Origin: Streptomyces sp. SKN60
GTDB lineage: Bacteria > Actinomycetota > Actinomycetes > Streptomycetales > Streptomycetaceae
Direction of reading: 5' to 3'
DNA: 64,000 nucleotides
Assembly (NCBI RefSeq): GCF_026236535.1
Contig: NZ_JAHTMW010000006.1
Coordinates: 124,001 to 188,000, forward strand
The translations under genes were made by a program, and so were the position numbers. The notes under the pieces were generated by a model. The model searched no databases and was not told where the DNA came from. It was given only the letters and a program-made list of their open reading frames with translations. Positions 36,806-45,280 of the stretch are shown piece after piece (the stretch's first letter is position 1; every line of letters begins with the position of its first letter).

Positions 36806-37159
36806 TCGAATAAACGTCCCACGGTCACCGTCGAGGCGGCATCGGCAGTCTGCTGCGAGCCGCTGGACTCCGGCGCCCTCTCCGAGGCCGACGCCGAGTA
36901 CGCGGCAACGCTGCTCAAAGCGCTCGCCGATCCGGTCCGCCTGCGCCTGTTCTCTCGCGTCGCCTCCCACCCCGCCGGGGAGGCCTGCGTGTGCGACATC
37001 TCAAACGTGGGTGTCTCGCAGCCGACGGTCTCCCACCACCTGAAGAAGCTGCGCGAGGCCGGGCTGCTCACCTCGGAGCGGCGCGGCACCTGGATCTACT
37101 ACCGGGTCGCCCCTCAGCCGGTGGCGACCATGTCCGCCCTTCTCTCACTGGGCAGTTGA
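36803..37159 (+). CDS. arsR: ArsR family arsenite-responsive repressor 1
   Basis: A 118-residue winged-helix repressor. HTH with LKALADPVRLRLFSRV, then VGVSQPTVSHHLKKLREAGLL and a RRGTWIYYRV wing. Candidate arsenite ligands are the vicinal Cys pair of AVCCEP at about residues 17-18 and the ACVCDI pair near residue 57. A pair near the N-terminus plus one Cys further on recalls the Corynebacterium ArsR site (Cys15, Cys16, Cys55). It is divergent from the flavoprotein/MFS operon and followed by a second arsR. Confidence 0.92.
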   Translation: MSNKRPTVTVEAASAVCCEPLDSGALSEADAEYAATLLKALADPVRLRLFSRVASHPAGEACVCDISNVGVSQPTVSHHLKKLREAGLLTSERRGTWIYYRVAPQPVATMSALLSLGS

Positions 37160-37207
37160 CGCCCAACCGGCACGCACGCGGAGCCGCCGAACCCATTGCG
37201 TCCATAA

Positions 37208-37234
37208 TTCGACGCATGCAAAAATAGAAGAATG
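37208..37234 (+). promoter_or_regulatory. arsR2 start-proximal element
   Basis: TTCGAC, then TAGA 12 bases later and ATG 7 further on, as at arsR1. The 16 bases ATAGAAGAATGTCGAA are identical in the two, which points to duplication or common control. Confidence 0.5.
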
Positions 37235-37603
37235 TCGAACCTGAGTATGGTTCCCGAGGCCGCCCCTCCGTCGCAGGGGGCAGTGCCCTGTTGCAATCCG
37301 CTCATCTCGGCGGAGCTCTCCGCGCTGGACGCCGAACGGCTGGCCACCGTCTTCAAGGCGCTGTCCGACCCGGTCCGGCTGAGGCTGCTGTCGCGTGTGG
37401 CCTCTCACCCCGCCGGCGAGGCGTGCGTGTGCGACATCGCGGACGTGGGTGTCTCGCAGCCGACGGTCTCCCACCACTTGAAGAAGCTGCGCGAGGCCGG
37501 GCTGCTCACCTCCCAGCGGCGCCGCACCTGGGTCTACTACCGGGTGGACCCGGACGTCTTCACCGCACTGGCGTCCCTCCTGGCCATGCCGGCTCGCGCC
37601 TGA
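37232..37603 (+). CDS. arsR: ArsR family arsenite-responsive repressor 2
   Basis: A 123-residue paralogue of arsR1; from the helix SDPVRLRL to VYYRV the two are nearly identical, and the N-termini differ. It has PCCNPL at about residues 19-23 and ACVCDI, so the presumed three-cysteine site is kept. It ends before a strong bidirectional terminator. Two repressors side by side suggest one for the ars operon to the left and one for the biosynthetic operon to the right. Confidence 0.92.
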   Translation: MSNLSMVPEAAPPSQGAVPCCNPLISAELSALDAERLATVFKALSDPVRLRLLSRVASHPAGEACVCDIADVGVSQPTVSHHLKKLREAGLLTSQRRRTWVYYRVDPDVFTALASLLAMPARA

Positions 37604-37620
37604 CGGCGGACAGACGTGAA

Positions 37621-37665
37621 GCGGGCGGGCATCGTGTACGGGGGATGATCACGATGCCCGCCCGC
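37621..37665. terminator. bidirectional hairpin terminator
   Basis: Perfect 16-base arms GCGGGCGGGCATCGTG and complement with a 13-base loop, between arsR2 and the end of the 20-kb minus-strand gene run. Confidence 0.75.
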
Positions 37666-37669
37666 GGTC

Positions 37670-38605
37670 TCAGGTGGGACGTACGGTGTGCACGGTGGTG
37701 CCGGCGAGGCCGACGCCACGGTAGGGGCCGGTGTCCAGTTCCTCCGACGGGGTGCACAGGTTCAGTTGGAGCGGGGCGGCAAGGGCCGCCGCTTCCCCGG
37801 CCACCGGCGCGTAGGACAACAGCAGCGTCGGGTCGGTCAGTTCCTTGAAACGCACGACCCGGTCGGCCTGGTGCGATCCGCTGCCCGGTTCCAGCAACTG
37901 CCCCGGCACGGCGGCGAATCCGAGCCTGGACTTGAAGCTGAACAGCCCGGGCTTGACCACATGGCCGTAGAGGTTGATGTCCCGGCCGAGCGAGGCCCAG
38001 CGCCGCTTCCTGCCCCGCGCCTCACGCAGCATCTCCCAGTAGAGCAGTCGCGCCAGGCTGTCGTGACGATGGTCCGAGCTCACGGCCGAGAACCGGGCAC
38101 GGATCTCGTCCTTCGCCGGGACGTCCTGGTTCAGACAGCCGGCCACGAGCGTGCCCTGCGAACGAACCGTGACCGCGCAGTAGCTCCCGGCCTCGGCGAG
38201 GATGTTCCGCCGCTGCTCGACGGCGACGGCCCAGCCGTGCCGCATGGCCGCCACCTGACGCTCGTACAACTCCAGGAACTCGTCGAGCAGGCCGGCCGTC
38301 AGCGGCTCCGTCCCCACCCGAAGTCCGCCCTCGCCGGCCCTCCGATAGGCGGTCCGGATGTCGTAGCGGTCCTTGCGGGGAAGCGTGCCGAGGTACCGCT
38401 CCTCGGAGTCCAGGACCTCGGCCCGCCATGCCACCACCTGCGGCTTGGGCAGGAATCCGGCCTCTCTCAGCCGGGTCCAGGACTCCACGGGCGGGTCCTG
38501 GACCCTGATGAGGTCCACCTTGCCCTCGTACTCCCGCCAGTCGCCGCTCAGCGCCTGGTCGACGTCGACGAGGGCCATCGGCAGGCCCATGGAGCTGACG
38601 ATCAC
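37670..38605 (-). CDS. FemAB/GNAT-like acyltransferase 2
   Basis: A 311-residue protein with the Acetyltransf_6 (BioF2/FemAB-like) pattern: [45 protein letters not shown], and a C-terminal [25 protein letters not shown] signature. Enzymes of this fold transfer acyl or aminoacyl groups, often from tRNA. The GTG start overlaps the CopA stop (GTGA), so it is the last gene of the operon. A second such enzyme lies at 49716-50843. The acceptor could be the arsenical intermediate or a peptide; this is inference. Confidence 0.75.
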   Translation of the reverse strand: MIVSSMGLPMALVDVDQALSGDWREYEGKVDLIRVQDPPVESWTRLREAGFLPKPQVVAWRAEVLDSEERYLGTLPRKDRYDIRTAYRRAGEGGLRVGTEPLTAGLLDEFLELYERQVAAMRHGWAVAVEQRRNILAEAGSYCAVTVRSQGTLVAGCLNQDVPAKDEIRARFSAVSSDHRHDSLARLLYWEMLREARGRKRRWASLGRDINLYGHVVKPGLFSFKSRLGFAAVPGQLLEPGSGSHQADRVVRFKELTDPTLLLSYAPVAGEAAALAAPLQLNLCTPSEELDTGPYRGVGLAGTTVHTVRPT

Positions 38606-40938
38606 GAGACCGCCGCCGGGCTGGGGCTCGCGGGGGCCAGGAGCTCGGCCTCGGCCTTCGCTTCGTCGTGCCGGGAGGACGACTTGAAGCGGCGCAGCCT
38701 GAGGCTGTTGGTCACCACGAAGATGCTGGAGAGCGCCATGGCCGCACCCGCGATCATCGGGTTGAGGACGCCCGAGGCCGCGAGCGGAATGCCGGCGAGG
38801 TTGTAGACGAACGCCCAGAACAGGTTGCCCTTGATCGTGCCGAGCGTGCGCCGCGAGAGGCGGACCGCGTCGGCGGCGTCGCGGAGATCTCCCCGTACGA
38901 GGGTGATGTCGCTGGCCTCGATGGCGGCGTCGGTGCCGCCGCCGATGGCGATGCCGAGGTCGGCCTGGGCGAGCGCGGCGGCGTCGTTGATGCCGTCGCC
39001 GACCATGGCCACGTTCCGGCCCTCGTCCTGCAGTCGGCGCACCACGGCCGCCTTGTCCTGGGGCAGGACCTCCGCCTCGACTTCGGTGATACCCATCTCG
39101 TCGGCGATACGGCGGGCCGCGCCCTTGCTGTCACCGGTCAGCAGGATGGGGTTGAGCCCCAGGCTGCGCATCTCGTCGATGGCACGGCGGCTGGTGGGCT
39201 TGGCCTCGTCGGCGACGAGGAGGAGTCCGCGCAGGCGCCCGTCCCAGCCGACGGCCACGGGGGTGTGGCCGCTGCCCTCGATCTCGGTGAGGCGGCTCCG
39301 GAGGCCGTCCGGCGTGCTCATCCGCTCACCGACCCAGCCCGGGCGGCCGACGATGATCTCGCGTCCGTCGACCGTGCCGACCACACCGAAGCCGGCGCTG
39401 GCCTGGAAGTCGGCGACCGCGGGCAGGTCCGGGGTCACTGCCCTGGCGGCAACCGTGACGGCCGTGGCGATGGGATGCTCGGAGGAGTGCTCCAACGCCC
39501 CCGCGAGGGTGAGGAGTTCGTCCCGGGTGGTGCCCTCGGCGCAGACGGTCTCGACGAGCCGCATCTTGCCGGTGGTGACCGTGCCGGTCTTGTCGAGCAG
39601 GACGGTGTCGATGCGGCGGGTGGATTCCAGGATCTGGGGTCCGCGGATCACGATGCCGAGCTGGGCGCCACGCCCGGTGCCGACGAGGAGGGCGGTGGGG
39701 GTGGCGAGCCCGAGCGAGCACGGGCAGGCGACGACGAGGACGGCGACGGCCGCGGTGAGCGCGACGGCCGAGTCCCCTCCGTTGCCGATCCAGAAGCCGC
39801 CGACGCAGAAGGCGATGGCGACGACCACGGGTACGAAGATGGCCGCGATCCGGTCGGCGAGCCGCTGCACGGGCGCCTTGCCCGCCTGGGCGTCGGAGAC
39901 GAGCCGGCTGATGTGGGCGAGCTGGGTGTCCGCGCCGACGCGCTCGGCCCGTACCGTCAGTCGGCCGCTGGTGTTCACGGTGGCGCCGACGACGCTGTCG
40001 CCGACGGTCACCTCCTGGGGGACGCTCTCCCCCGTCAGCATCGACGCATCGACGGCGGAGGTGCCGTCCACGACGACGCCGTCGGTGGCTATCTTCTCGC
40101 CGGGCCGGACCACGAACTGGTCACCGACGCGGAGTTCGCCGATCGGGATCGTGACCTCCTGGCCCGCGCGCAGGGCGGTGACGTCCTTGGCTCCGAGTTC
40201 GAGCAGGGCGCGTACCGCGCTGCCCGCCCGGCGCTTGGCGCGGTGTTCCGCGTAGCGGCCGACGAGGACGAAGAGAGTGAGGGAGGTGGCGACCTCCAGA
40301 TAGATGTGGTGCAGGCCCTGTCCCGGGGTGGGGGTCATCAGGAACGGCATCTGCATGCCGGTGATGCCCGCGTAACCGAAGAACAGGGCGTACAGCGACC
40401 AGCCGAAGGAGGCGAGGACGCCGACGGACACCAGCGTGTCCATCGTGCCGGCGGCCTGCTTGAGGTTCTTCCAGGCGACCGTGTGGAACGGCCAGGCACC
40501 CCAGATGGCCACCGGTGCGGCGAGGGTGAGCGAGAGCCACTGCCAGTTGTCGAACTGGAGCGGGGTGACCATGGCCATGGCGATGACCGGCACGGTGAGC
40601 GCGAGGCAGATGAGGATGCGCCGACGCATGGCCGCGAGTTCGCGGTCCGCGGCCTCCTCGGCCGACTCGCCGGGGGCCGACGCCGCCGAGGCCGCCGCCT
40701 CGGGAGGCGGCGGCAGCTCGGCGGTGTAGCCCAGCTTCACGACCGTGTCGATGAGGTCGTCGACCGAATGCCGCTCGTCGAAGCTGACGTGGGCCCGTTC
40801 GAGGGCGAAGTTGACCTCGGCGGTCACGCCTTCGAGGCGGTTGAGCTTCTTCTCTATTCGGGCCGAGCAGGCACCGCAGGTCATGCCGCCGATGTCGAGC
40901 GTGACCACGGCCGGTGCCGTCGTGGCAGTGCCTGCCAT
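38602..40938 (-). CDS. copA: CopA-type copper-exporting P1B ATPase
   Basis: A 778-residue Cu(I) ATPase: one HMA domain with [12 protein letters not shown] at about residues 17-28, membrane CPC motif [13 protein letters not shown] near 400, [11 protein letters not shown] phosphorylation site near 437, [25 protein letters not shown] near 660. Full length, unlike the copB-like pseudogene to the left. It follows copZ and a tiny membrane peptide in the same operon. Finding it inside an arsenical-looking gene run ties copper export to that pathway or stress. Confidence 0.93.
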   Translation of the reverse strand: MAGTATTAPAVVTLDIGGMTCGACSARIEKKLNRLEGVTAEVNFALERAHVSFDERHSVDDLIDTVVKLGYTAELPPPPEAAASAASAPGESAEEAADRELAAMRRRILICLALTVPVIAMAMVTPLQFDNWQWLSLTLAAPVAIWGAWPFHTVAWKNLKQAAGTMDTLVSVGVLASFGWSLYALFFGYAGITGMQMPFLMTPTPGQGLHHIYLEVATSLTLFVLVGRYAEHRAKRRAGSAVRALLELGAKDVTALRAGQEVTIPIGELRVGDQFVVRPGEKIATDGVVVDGTSAVDASMLTGESVPQEVTVGDSVVGATVNTSGRLTVRAERVGADTQLAHISRLVSDAQAGKAPVQRLADRIAAIFVPVVVAIAFCVGGFWIGNGGDSAVALTAAVAVLVVACPCSLGLATPTALLVGTGRGAQLGIVIRGPQILESTRRIDTVLLDKTGTVTTGKMRLVETVCAEGTTRDELLTLAGALEHSSEHPIATAVTVAARAVTPDLPAVADFQASAGFGVVGTVDGREIIVGRPGWVGERMSTPDGLRSRLTEIEGSGHTPVAVGWDGRLRGLLLVADEAKPTSRRAIDEMRSLGLNPILLTGDSKGAARRIADEMGITEVEAEVLPQDKAAVVRRLQDEGRNVAMVGDGINDAAALAQADLGIAIGGGTDAAIEASDITLVRGDLRDAADAVRLSRRTLGTIKGNLFWAFVYNLAGIPLAASGVLNPMIAGAAMALSSIFVVTNSLRLRRFKSSSRHDEAKAEAELLAPASPSPAAVS

Positions 40939-40993
40939 GACTGCGTTCTCCTTAGGACGGTGGACGGGTGAACGGTGGACTGGACATAGGGGG

Positions 40994-41089
40994 TTACAGA
41001 GGCGGCAGCGCGCTGCCGAGCAGGTACGAGATGCCGAAGCAGGCGACGAGGCCGACGGCGAAGAGGGTGAGCTTGGTGGGCGGGTTCAC
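40994..41089 (-). CDS. 31-residue membrane peptide between copZ and copA
   Basis: A GTG-initiated frame two bases after the copZ stop. It encodes one helix ([20 protein letters not shown]) with a Cys, ending SALPPL. Many actinobacterial copper loci have a longer protein beginning in this way, so this may be a shortened relative. Not in a length range usually annotated. Confidence 0.5.
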   Translation of the reverse strand: MNPPTKLTLFAVGLVACFGISYLLGSALPPL

Positions 41090-41091
41090 GG

Positions 41092-41319
41092 TCAGGCGGC
41101 CGTTCCGGCGAACTCGTATCCCGTGCGCTCGACGGCGGCCTGGACCGACTCGGCGTTGACGCCCCCGGGCGCGGTGACGGTGACCCGGCCTGCCTTGTGG
41201 TCGACGACCACCTCGGTGCCGTCGCCGAGGTCCGTCTCGATGGCGGTGCGGATGCGCTTGGCGCAGCCGCCGCAGGTCATGCCGCGGACGTCGAAGACGG
41301 TGGTCGCGGTGTCGCTCAT
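41092..41319 (-). CDS. copZ: copper chaperone CopZ
   Basis: A 75-residue HMA-domain protein with the metal-binding RGMTCGGCAKRI loop at about residues 12-23 and a ferredoxin-like beta-alpha-beta pattern ending RTGYEFAG. It delivers Cu(I) to CopA encoded downstream. It starts 30 bases after the aminotransferase stop. Confidence 0.93.
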   Translation of the reverse strand: MSDTATTVFDVRGMTCGGCAKRIRTAIETDLGDGTEVVVDHKAGRVTVTAPGGVNAESVQAAVERTGYEFAGTAA

Positions 41320-41349
41320 GAGGTGCTCCGTTCGCTGATGGTCTTCAGG

Positions 41350-42525
41350 TCAGTGGTTCTTGAGATAGGTGCCGATGCGGTGCAGCGCCTGGGAGATGTC
41401 GTCGGTGCTGACCGCGTACGACAGACGCACGTGGTCGGGGGCGGCGAAGTCGCGCCCGGGCATGACCGCGACACCGGCGTGTTCCAGGAGGTCGCGGGCG
41501 ACGGTGGCCGCGTCGTCGTCGGGCCGGGTGTAGAGACCCCGGACGTCGACGAAGGCGAAGAATCCGCCCTGGGGTTCGGCGGTGAGCCGCAGGGGTGGCA
41601 GGCCGGCGAGGCCTTCACTCATCAGCGCCCGCCGGACGTTGAGCTCCGCCGCGCGCCGGGCGAGCTCGGCGTCGGTGTCGCCGGTCAGGGCGGCGAGCGC
41701 GGCGTACTGGGATATGGAGGACGGGGCGGAGCTGGTGTGTCCCTGTACGGCCGAGAGGGCTGCGGCGACGGGTGCGGGAGCGGCGGCGAAGCCGATGCGC
41801 CAGCCCGTCATCGCGTAGGTCTTGGAGAACCCTCCGATGGTGACCGTCCGTTCGGCGACGTCCTGGCCGAGGGAGGCCACGCTCGTGAAGGCGGCTCCCT
41901 CGTGGACGAGGTCTCCGTAGATCTCGTCGCTGACGATGACGAGGTCGTGCTCGACGGCGACGGCCGTCAGCGCCTGGAGTTCCGAGCGGTCGTAGACGAC
42001 GCCGGTCGGGTTCGAGGGGCTGTTGAGCAGGATGACCCTGGTCTTCGGGGTGATCCGCTCCCGCAGCGCCTCGGGGGTGAGCTTGAAGCCGGTGCCGGCC
42101 GTGTCCACGACGACCGGGACGGCCCCGGCGAGGGCGATCATGTGCGGAAAGCTCACCCAGTACGGCGCGGGCAGGATCACCTCGTCGCCGGGCTCGCAGA
42201 GCACGGTGAAGATCTGGGCGAGGGCCTGCTTGGCGCCGTTCGTGGTGACGATCTGGTTCGTCTCGTACGAGCAGCCCCAGTGATCGGCGAGACGCCGGGC
42301 GATCGCCTCGCGCAGGGGTCCGATCCCGGCGACCGGGGTGTACCGGGTGTGACCTTCGGCGATCGCCCGTCGCGCCCCGTCGGCCGCCTGCTCCGGGGTG
42401 GGGAAGTCGAGCTCGCCGCCGGTGAGGTTGATGATGTCGGCGCCGTCCGCGAGCAGGGCTTTGATGTGCGCGTCCAGGGCGGCGGTGCTGGAGGCGGGCA
42501 GGGTCCGCGCTCGGGTACTGAGCAC
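41350..42525 (-). CDS. PLP-dependent aminotransferase, class I/II
   Basis: A 391-residue fold-type-I aminotransferase of the aspartate/aromatic group. GGELDFPTPEQAADGARRAI, RYTPVAGIGPLREAI, NSPSNPTGVVYD with the ring-stacking elements, SDEIYGDL (Asp), and GGFSKTYAMTGWRIG with the Schiff-base Lys are seen, and the C-terminal ends VRLSYAV with the carboxylate-binding Arg. A GTG start lies five bases after the lipoprotein stop. In a locus that can make arsonopyruvate, its most interesting possible product is arsonoalanine; this is inference, and ordinary 2-oxo acids are possible. Confidence 0.88.
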   Translation of the reverse strand: MLSTRARTLPASSTAALDAHIKALLADGADIINLTGGELDFPTPEQAADGARRAIAEGHTRYTPVAGIGPLREAIARRLADHWGCSYETNQIVTTNGAKQALAQIFTVLCEPGDEVILPAPYWVSFPHMIALAGAVPVVVDTAGTGFKLTPEALRERITPKTRVILLNSPSNPTGVVYDRSELQALTAVAVEHDLVIVSDEIYGDLVHEGAAFTSVASLGQDVAERTVTIGGFSKTYAMTGWRIGFAAAPAPVAAALSAVQGHTSSAPSSISQYAALAALTGDTDAELARRAAELNVRRALMSEGLAGLPPLRLTAEPQGGFFAFVDVRGLYTRPDDDAATVARDLLEHAGVAVMPGRDFAAPDHVRLSYAVSTDDISQALHRIGTYLKNH

Positions 42526-42530
42526 GGCGC

Positions 42531-43016
42531 CTACTCCGCCTTCACGTCGAACGCGGCGGTGGTGGCCTTGCCGGACGCCGGCGTGACGACCACGGAGACC
42601 AGCCAGTCGCCGGGCATGCCCAGGACGAGCTTGGCCTCGTACCCGTCGCCCTTGGCCTCGGCGGACTGGTTGCCGCCCTTCATCTTCATGTTGGGCATCT
42701 CCGGGTTGATCTCGACCTTCGCGCCCTCCACGGCCTTGCCCGCCGCGTCCTTGACGGTGATGGCCGCCGTGGCGGCGGCGCCACCGCCCTTGGCGGGGCA
42801 GGGGCTGACCGCGAGCGTGATCTCCAGGCCCGCCTCGGTCTTCGTACCGCGACAGCTCGCGTCGAGGGCGGTGCCGCCCGCGCCGCCGCCGGCCGAGGAC
42901 GCGGGGGTGCTGCATCCGGTGAGGACCGCGGCCAGGGCCGCGCTCGTCACGGCGGCCAGGCGCACTGCCTTCGTGCCGCGTACGGCGGGCCGGGTGGTGG
43001 CCGTGCGCCGGGTCAT
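42531..43016 (-). CDS. FixH/YtkA-like lipoprotein
   Basis: A 161-residue lipoprotein with a lipobox VLTGCS near residue 35 and an Ig-like domain. The segment VEINPEMPNMKMKGG, followed by YEAKLVLGMPGDWLVSVVV, is the YtkA/FixH signature, in which Met-rich PxMPxM motifs probably bind copper outside the membrane. AAGGAG precedes the ATG. It sits between the CC-repeat peptide and the aminotransferase. Confidence 0.8.
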   Translation of the reverse strand: MTRRTATTRPAVRGTKAVRLAAVTSAALAAVLTGCSTPASSAGGGAGGTALDASCRGTKTEAGLEITLAVSPCPAKGGGAAATAAITVKDAAGKAVEGAKVEINPEMPNMKMKGGNQSAEAKGDGYEAKLVLGMPGDWLVSVVVTPASGKATTAAFDVKAE

Positions 43017-43050
43017 CTGTGCTCCTTCGGGAACGGTGGGCGGGTGCGGG

Positions 43051-43359
43051 TCAGCCGCAGCAGGACGACTTCTTGGGCGCCTCGGCCTCGGCGGGCGCGG
43101 CGCTCTCGGCCGCGGGCTTGGGACCGCAGCACGACGACGCCTTCGGGGCCTCGGCGGCGTCCGCGGCCGGCTTGGGGCCGCAGCACGACGACTTCTTCGG
43201 GGCGGCGACCTGCTCGGCCTTCTCCGCCTCGGCGGGCTTGGCGGCGTCGGCGGCCGGCTTGGGGCCGCAGCACGACGACGCCTTCGGCGCCTCGACGGTG
43301 GTGGCCGCGTTCCCCTGGGCGGCGTCCCAGAACATGTTTCCGAGGTTGGTGTCAGACAT
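43051..43359 (-). CDS. 102-residue peptide with four (S)SSCCG modules
   Basis: The protein starts MSDTNLGNMFWDAAQGNAATT and then repeats, four times, a lysine-serine-rich vicinal-cysteine module: APKASSCCGPKPA, APKKSSCCGPKPA, APKASSCCGPKPA, APKKSSCCG. Spacers are Ala/Glu/Lys-rich (AADAAKPAEAEKAEQV). It contains eight Cys in four CC pairs, and ends CCG. The start overlaps the ABC stop by eight bases; GGAAAGG is eight bases upstream. It may be a multi-site thiol chaperone for arsenite or copper, or a repeat precursor peptide for modification by the ligases of the locus. No known family recognised. Confidence 0.8.
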   Translation of the reverse strand: MSDTNLGNMFWDAAQGNAATTVEAPKASSCCGPKPAADAAKPAEAEKAEQVAAPKKSSCCGPKPAADAAEAPKASSCCGPKPAAESAAPAEAEAPKKSSCCG

Positions 43360-45280
43360 GGGCGTTGTCCTTTCCGGTGGTGTTCTTGCGGGTGCGGCCC
43401 TCGTGGGCCTGACAGAGCTCGGTGAGCCGTCCGCCCGCGGTGAGCAGTTCGACGGGTCGGCCGGACTCGACGATCCGACCGTCCTCCAGGACGAAGACCT
43501 GGTCGAGGTCCTCGATGAGGGTCAGCCAGTGGGCGACGACGATCGCCGTCCGGCCTTCGAGGAGGCGGCGGATGGCGGCGAAGACCAGTCGCTGGCGATC
43601 CGGGTCGACGCTGGAGATGGCCTCGTCGAGGACGATGACGCGAGGGTCGACGAGCATGGCCCGGGCGAGGGCGATGATCTGGCGCTCGCCGACGGAGAGG
43701 CGCGAACCCCGTTCGCCGACCCGGGTCTTGTAGCCGTCCTTCAGGCCGGAGATCACCTCGTGGGCGCCGACGGCCCTGGCCGCCTCGACGACCTGCTCCT
43801 CGGTGGCATCGGGCCGGCCGAAGAGGATGTTCTCGGTGACGGTGCCGTCGAAGAGCTGGGCCTCCTGGGTGACCAGGAGCACCTGGGAGCGCACGGACGC
43901 GCTGCTGATGTCGGCGAGGTCGTGGCCGTCGATGCGTACGGTGCCGTGGGTCGGCGTGTACAGCCGGACGAGCAGCTGCATCAGGGTGCTCTTGCCGGCA
44001 CCGCTGGTGCCGACGATGCCGATGTGCTGGCCGGGCTCGGCGTGCAGGTTGATGCCGTGGAGGACGTCGGGCCCGTCGCCGTACGCGAAGGTGACGTCGT
44101 CGATGTCCACCGCGCCCTCGACCGGCGGCAGGGTGCCGGAGCCGCTCTGCTCCTCCTCCAGGTCGAGCACGTCGAGCATGCGCTGCGCGGAGGCGGCGAT
44201 GTCGGAGGCCTGGCCCATCTGGTTGGCGAGGTCGCGGACGGGGTTGAGCATGCGCTTGACGAAGAGCGCGAAGGCGGCGAGGGTGCCGGCCGCCAGCGCG
44301 GTGCCGGAGGCCATGCCCATGGACGCCATCATGGTGTCGGTGCCCATGAGCATCCAGGTCATCGGCATCATGCCGGAGGCCATGTCGAAGAAGAACCCGG
44401 AGCCCAGCTGGTGCCCGTTGATGATCTGGAGGCCGCCGAAGAAGATCAGCAGGGCGAGGGCCAGGAAGACGCTGAAGCCGAGGTGCGAGGTGAGCCAGAG
44501 CCGCTTGCGGGAGAGCCGGTTGTGGACCTCGCTGTACTCCTCCGAGCGCTCGCGGAGCTGGGCGAGGACCGCCTCCTCCTGGCCGAAGGCGCGGATGTCC
44601 GCGAGGCCGTCGATGCGCTGGTTGAGGTAGCCGACCATCTGGTCCCAGCCCTCGCGCTGCGCACGGGTGTCGGGTCGCAGGCGTGCCGTCCACTTCACCG
44701 CGATCCACACCATCAGCGGGATCGTGAAGAGTGTGGGCAGGGCGACCAGGGGGCTGAGGGCGAGCAGGAAGACGGCGAACGCGATGAACCAGATGGCGCT
44801 GTTGGTGAACTCCATCAGCGTCTTGGTCAGGAAGCCGCGGAAACGATTGGCCTCGAAGAGGATACGGGTGACCCACGCGCCGCTCTCCTGGGCGACGTGC
44901 CGCGAGAGCTGGACGTTGTGCAGGCGGGCCACGAGGTCGTTGCGGATGGTGATCGTCAGGCGCTCGTTCACGCGGATCATCGCCGCGTTGTAGGTGATGC
45001 GGATGACGTTGTCGAGGACGGTCAGCAGGACGAGGTTGAGCGCCGTGGACCGGACGGCCTCCATGTCGCCGAGGACGATGTGGCCGATGCCGGCCATCAC
45101 CGTGTACATCACGGCGATCGTGACGATGGTGTTGACGACGGCCATGGACGTGGCGATCGTCAGCCAGCCCCAGTGGGGACGCAGGTAGGGAAGGAAGCGA
45201 CGTACGGCGAGGAGGAGCGTCCTTCGTGCCGCGCGCTCGTCCGGGAGTTCTGCGGTCGCCTGGGTCGACGTGGTGGTCAT
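43352..45280 (-). CDS. ABC exporter subunit B (TMD-NBD)
   Basis: A 642-residue half transporter: six helices in residues 30-330 and an ATPase in 365-600 with Walker A GTSGAGKSTLM, the degenerate signature RLSVGERQ, and Walker B VIVLDEAISSVD. The fifth/sixth helix region is Met-rich (MASGMMPMTWMLMGTDTMM), unusual in this family and possibly copper-related. It overlaps the partner subunit by four bases (ATGA), so a heterodimer is expected. Such pairs export lipids, peptides and drugs; the product of the ligases or the CC peptides is the likely cargo. Confidence 0.88.
   Translation of the reverse strand: MTTTSTQATAELPDERAARRTLLLAVRRFLPYLRPHWGWLTIATSMAVVNTIVTIAVMYTVMAGIGHIVLGDMEAVRSTALNLVLLTVLDNVIRITYNAAMIRVNERLTITIRNDLVARLHNVQLSRHVAQESGAWVTRILFEANRFRGFLTKTLMEFTNSAIWFIAFAVFLLALSPLVALPTLFTIPLMVWIAVKWTARLRPDTRAQREGWDQMVGYLNQRIDGLADIRAFGQEEAVLAQLRERSEEYSEVHNRLSRKRLWLTSHLGFSVFLALALLIFFGGLQIINGHQLGSGFFFDMASGMMPMTWMLMGTDTMMASMGMASGTALAAGTLAAFALFVKRMLNPVRDLANQMGQASDIAASAQRMLDVLDLEEEQSGSGTLPPVEGAVDIDDVTFAYGDGPDVLHGINLHAEPGQHIGIVGTSGAGKSTLMQLLVRLYTPTHGTVRIDGHDLADISSASVRSQVLLVTQEAQLFDGTVTENILFGRPDATEEQVVEAARAVGAHEVISGLKDGYKTRVGERGSRLSVGERQIIALARAMLVDPRVIVLDEAISSVDPDRQRLVFAAIRRLLEGRTAIVVAHWLTLIEDLDQVFVLEDGRIVESGRPVELLTAGGRLTELCQAHEGRTRKNTTGKDNAHV

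Noticed and set aside
43051..43359. Firm call as a lanthipeptide, thiopeptide or other named RiPP
   Set aside because: No lanthionine synthetase, YcaO, radical SAM or similar enzyme is present, so a named RiPP class cannot be given.
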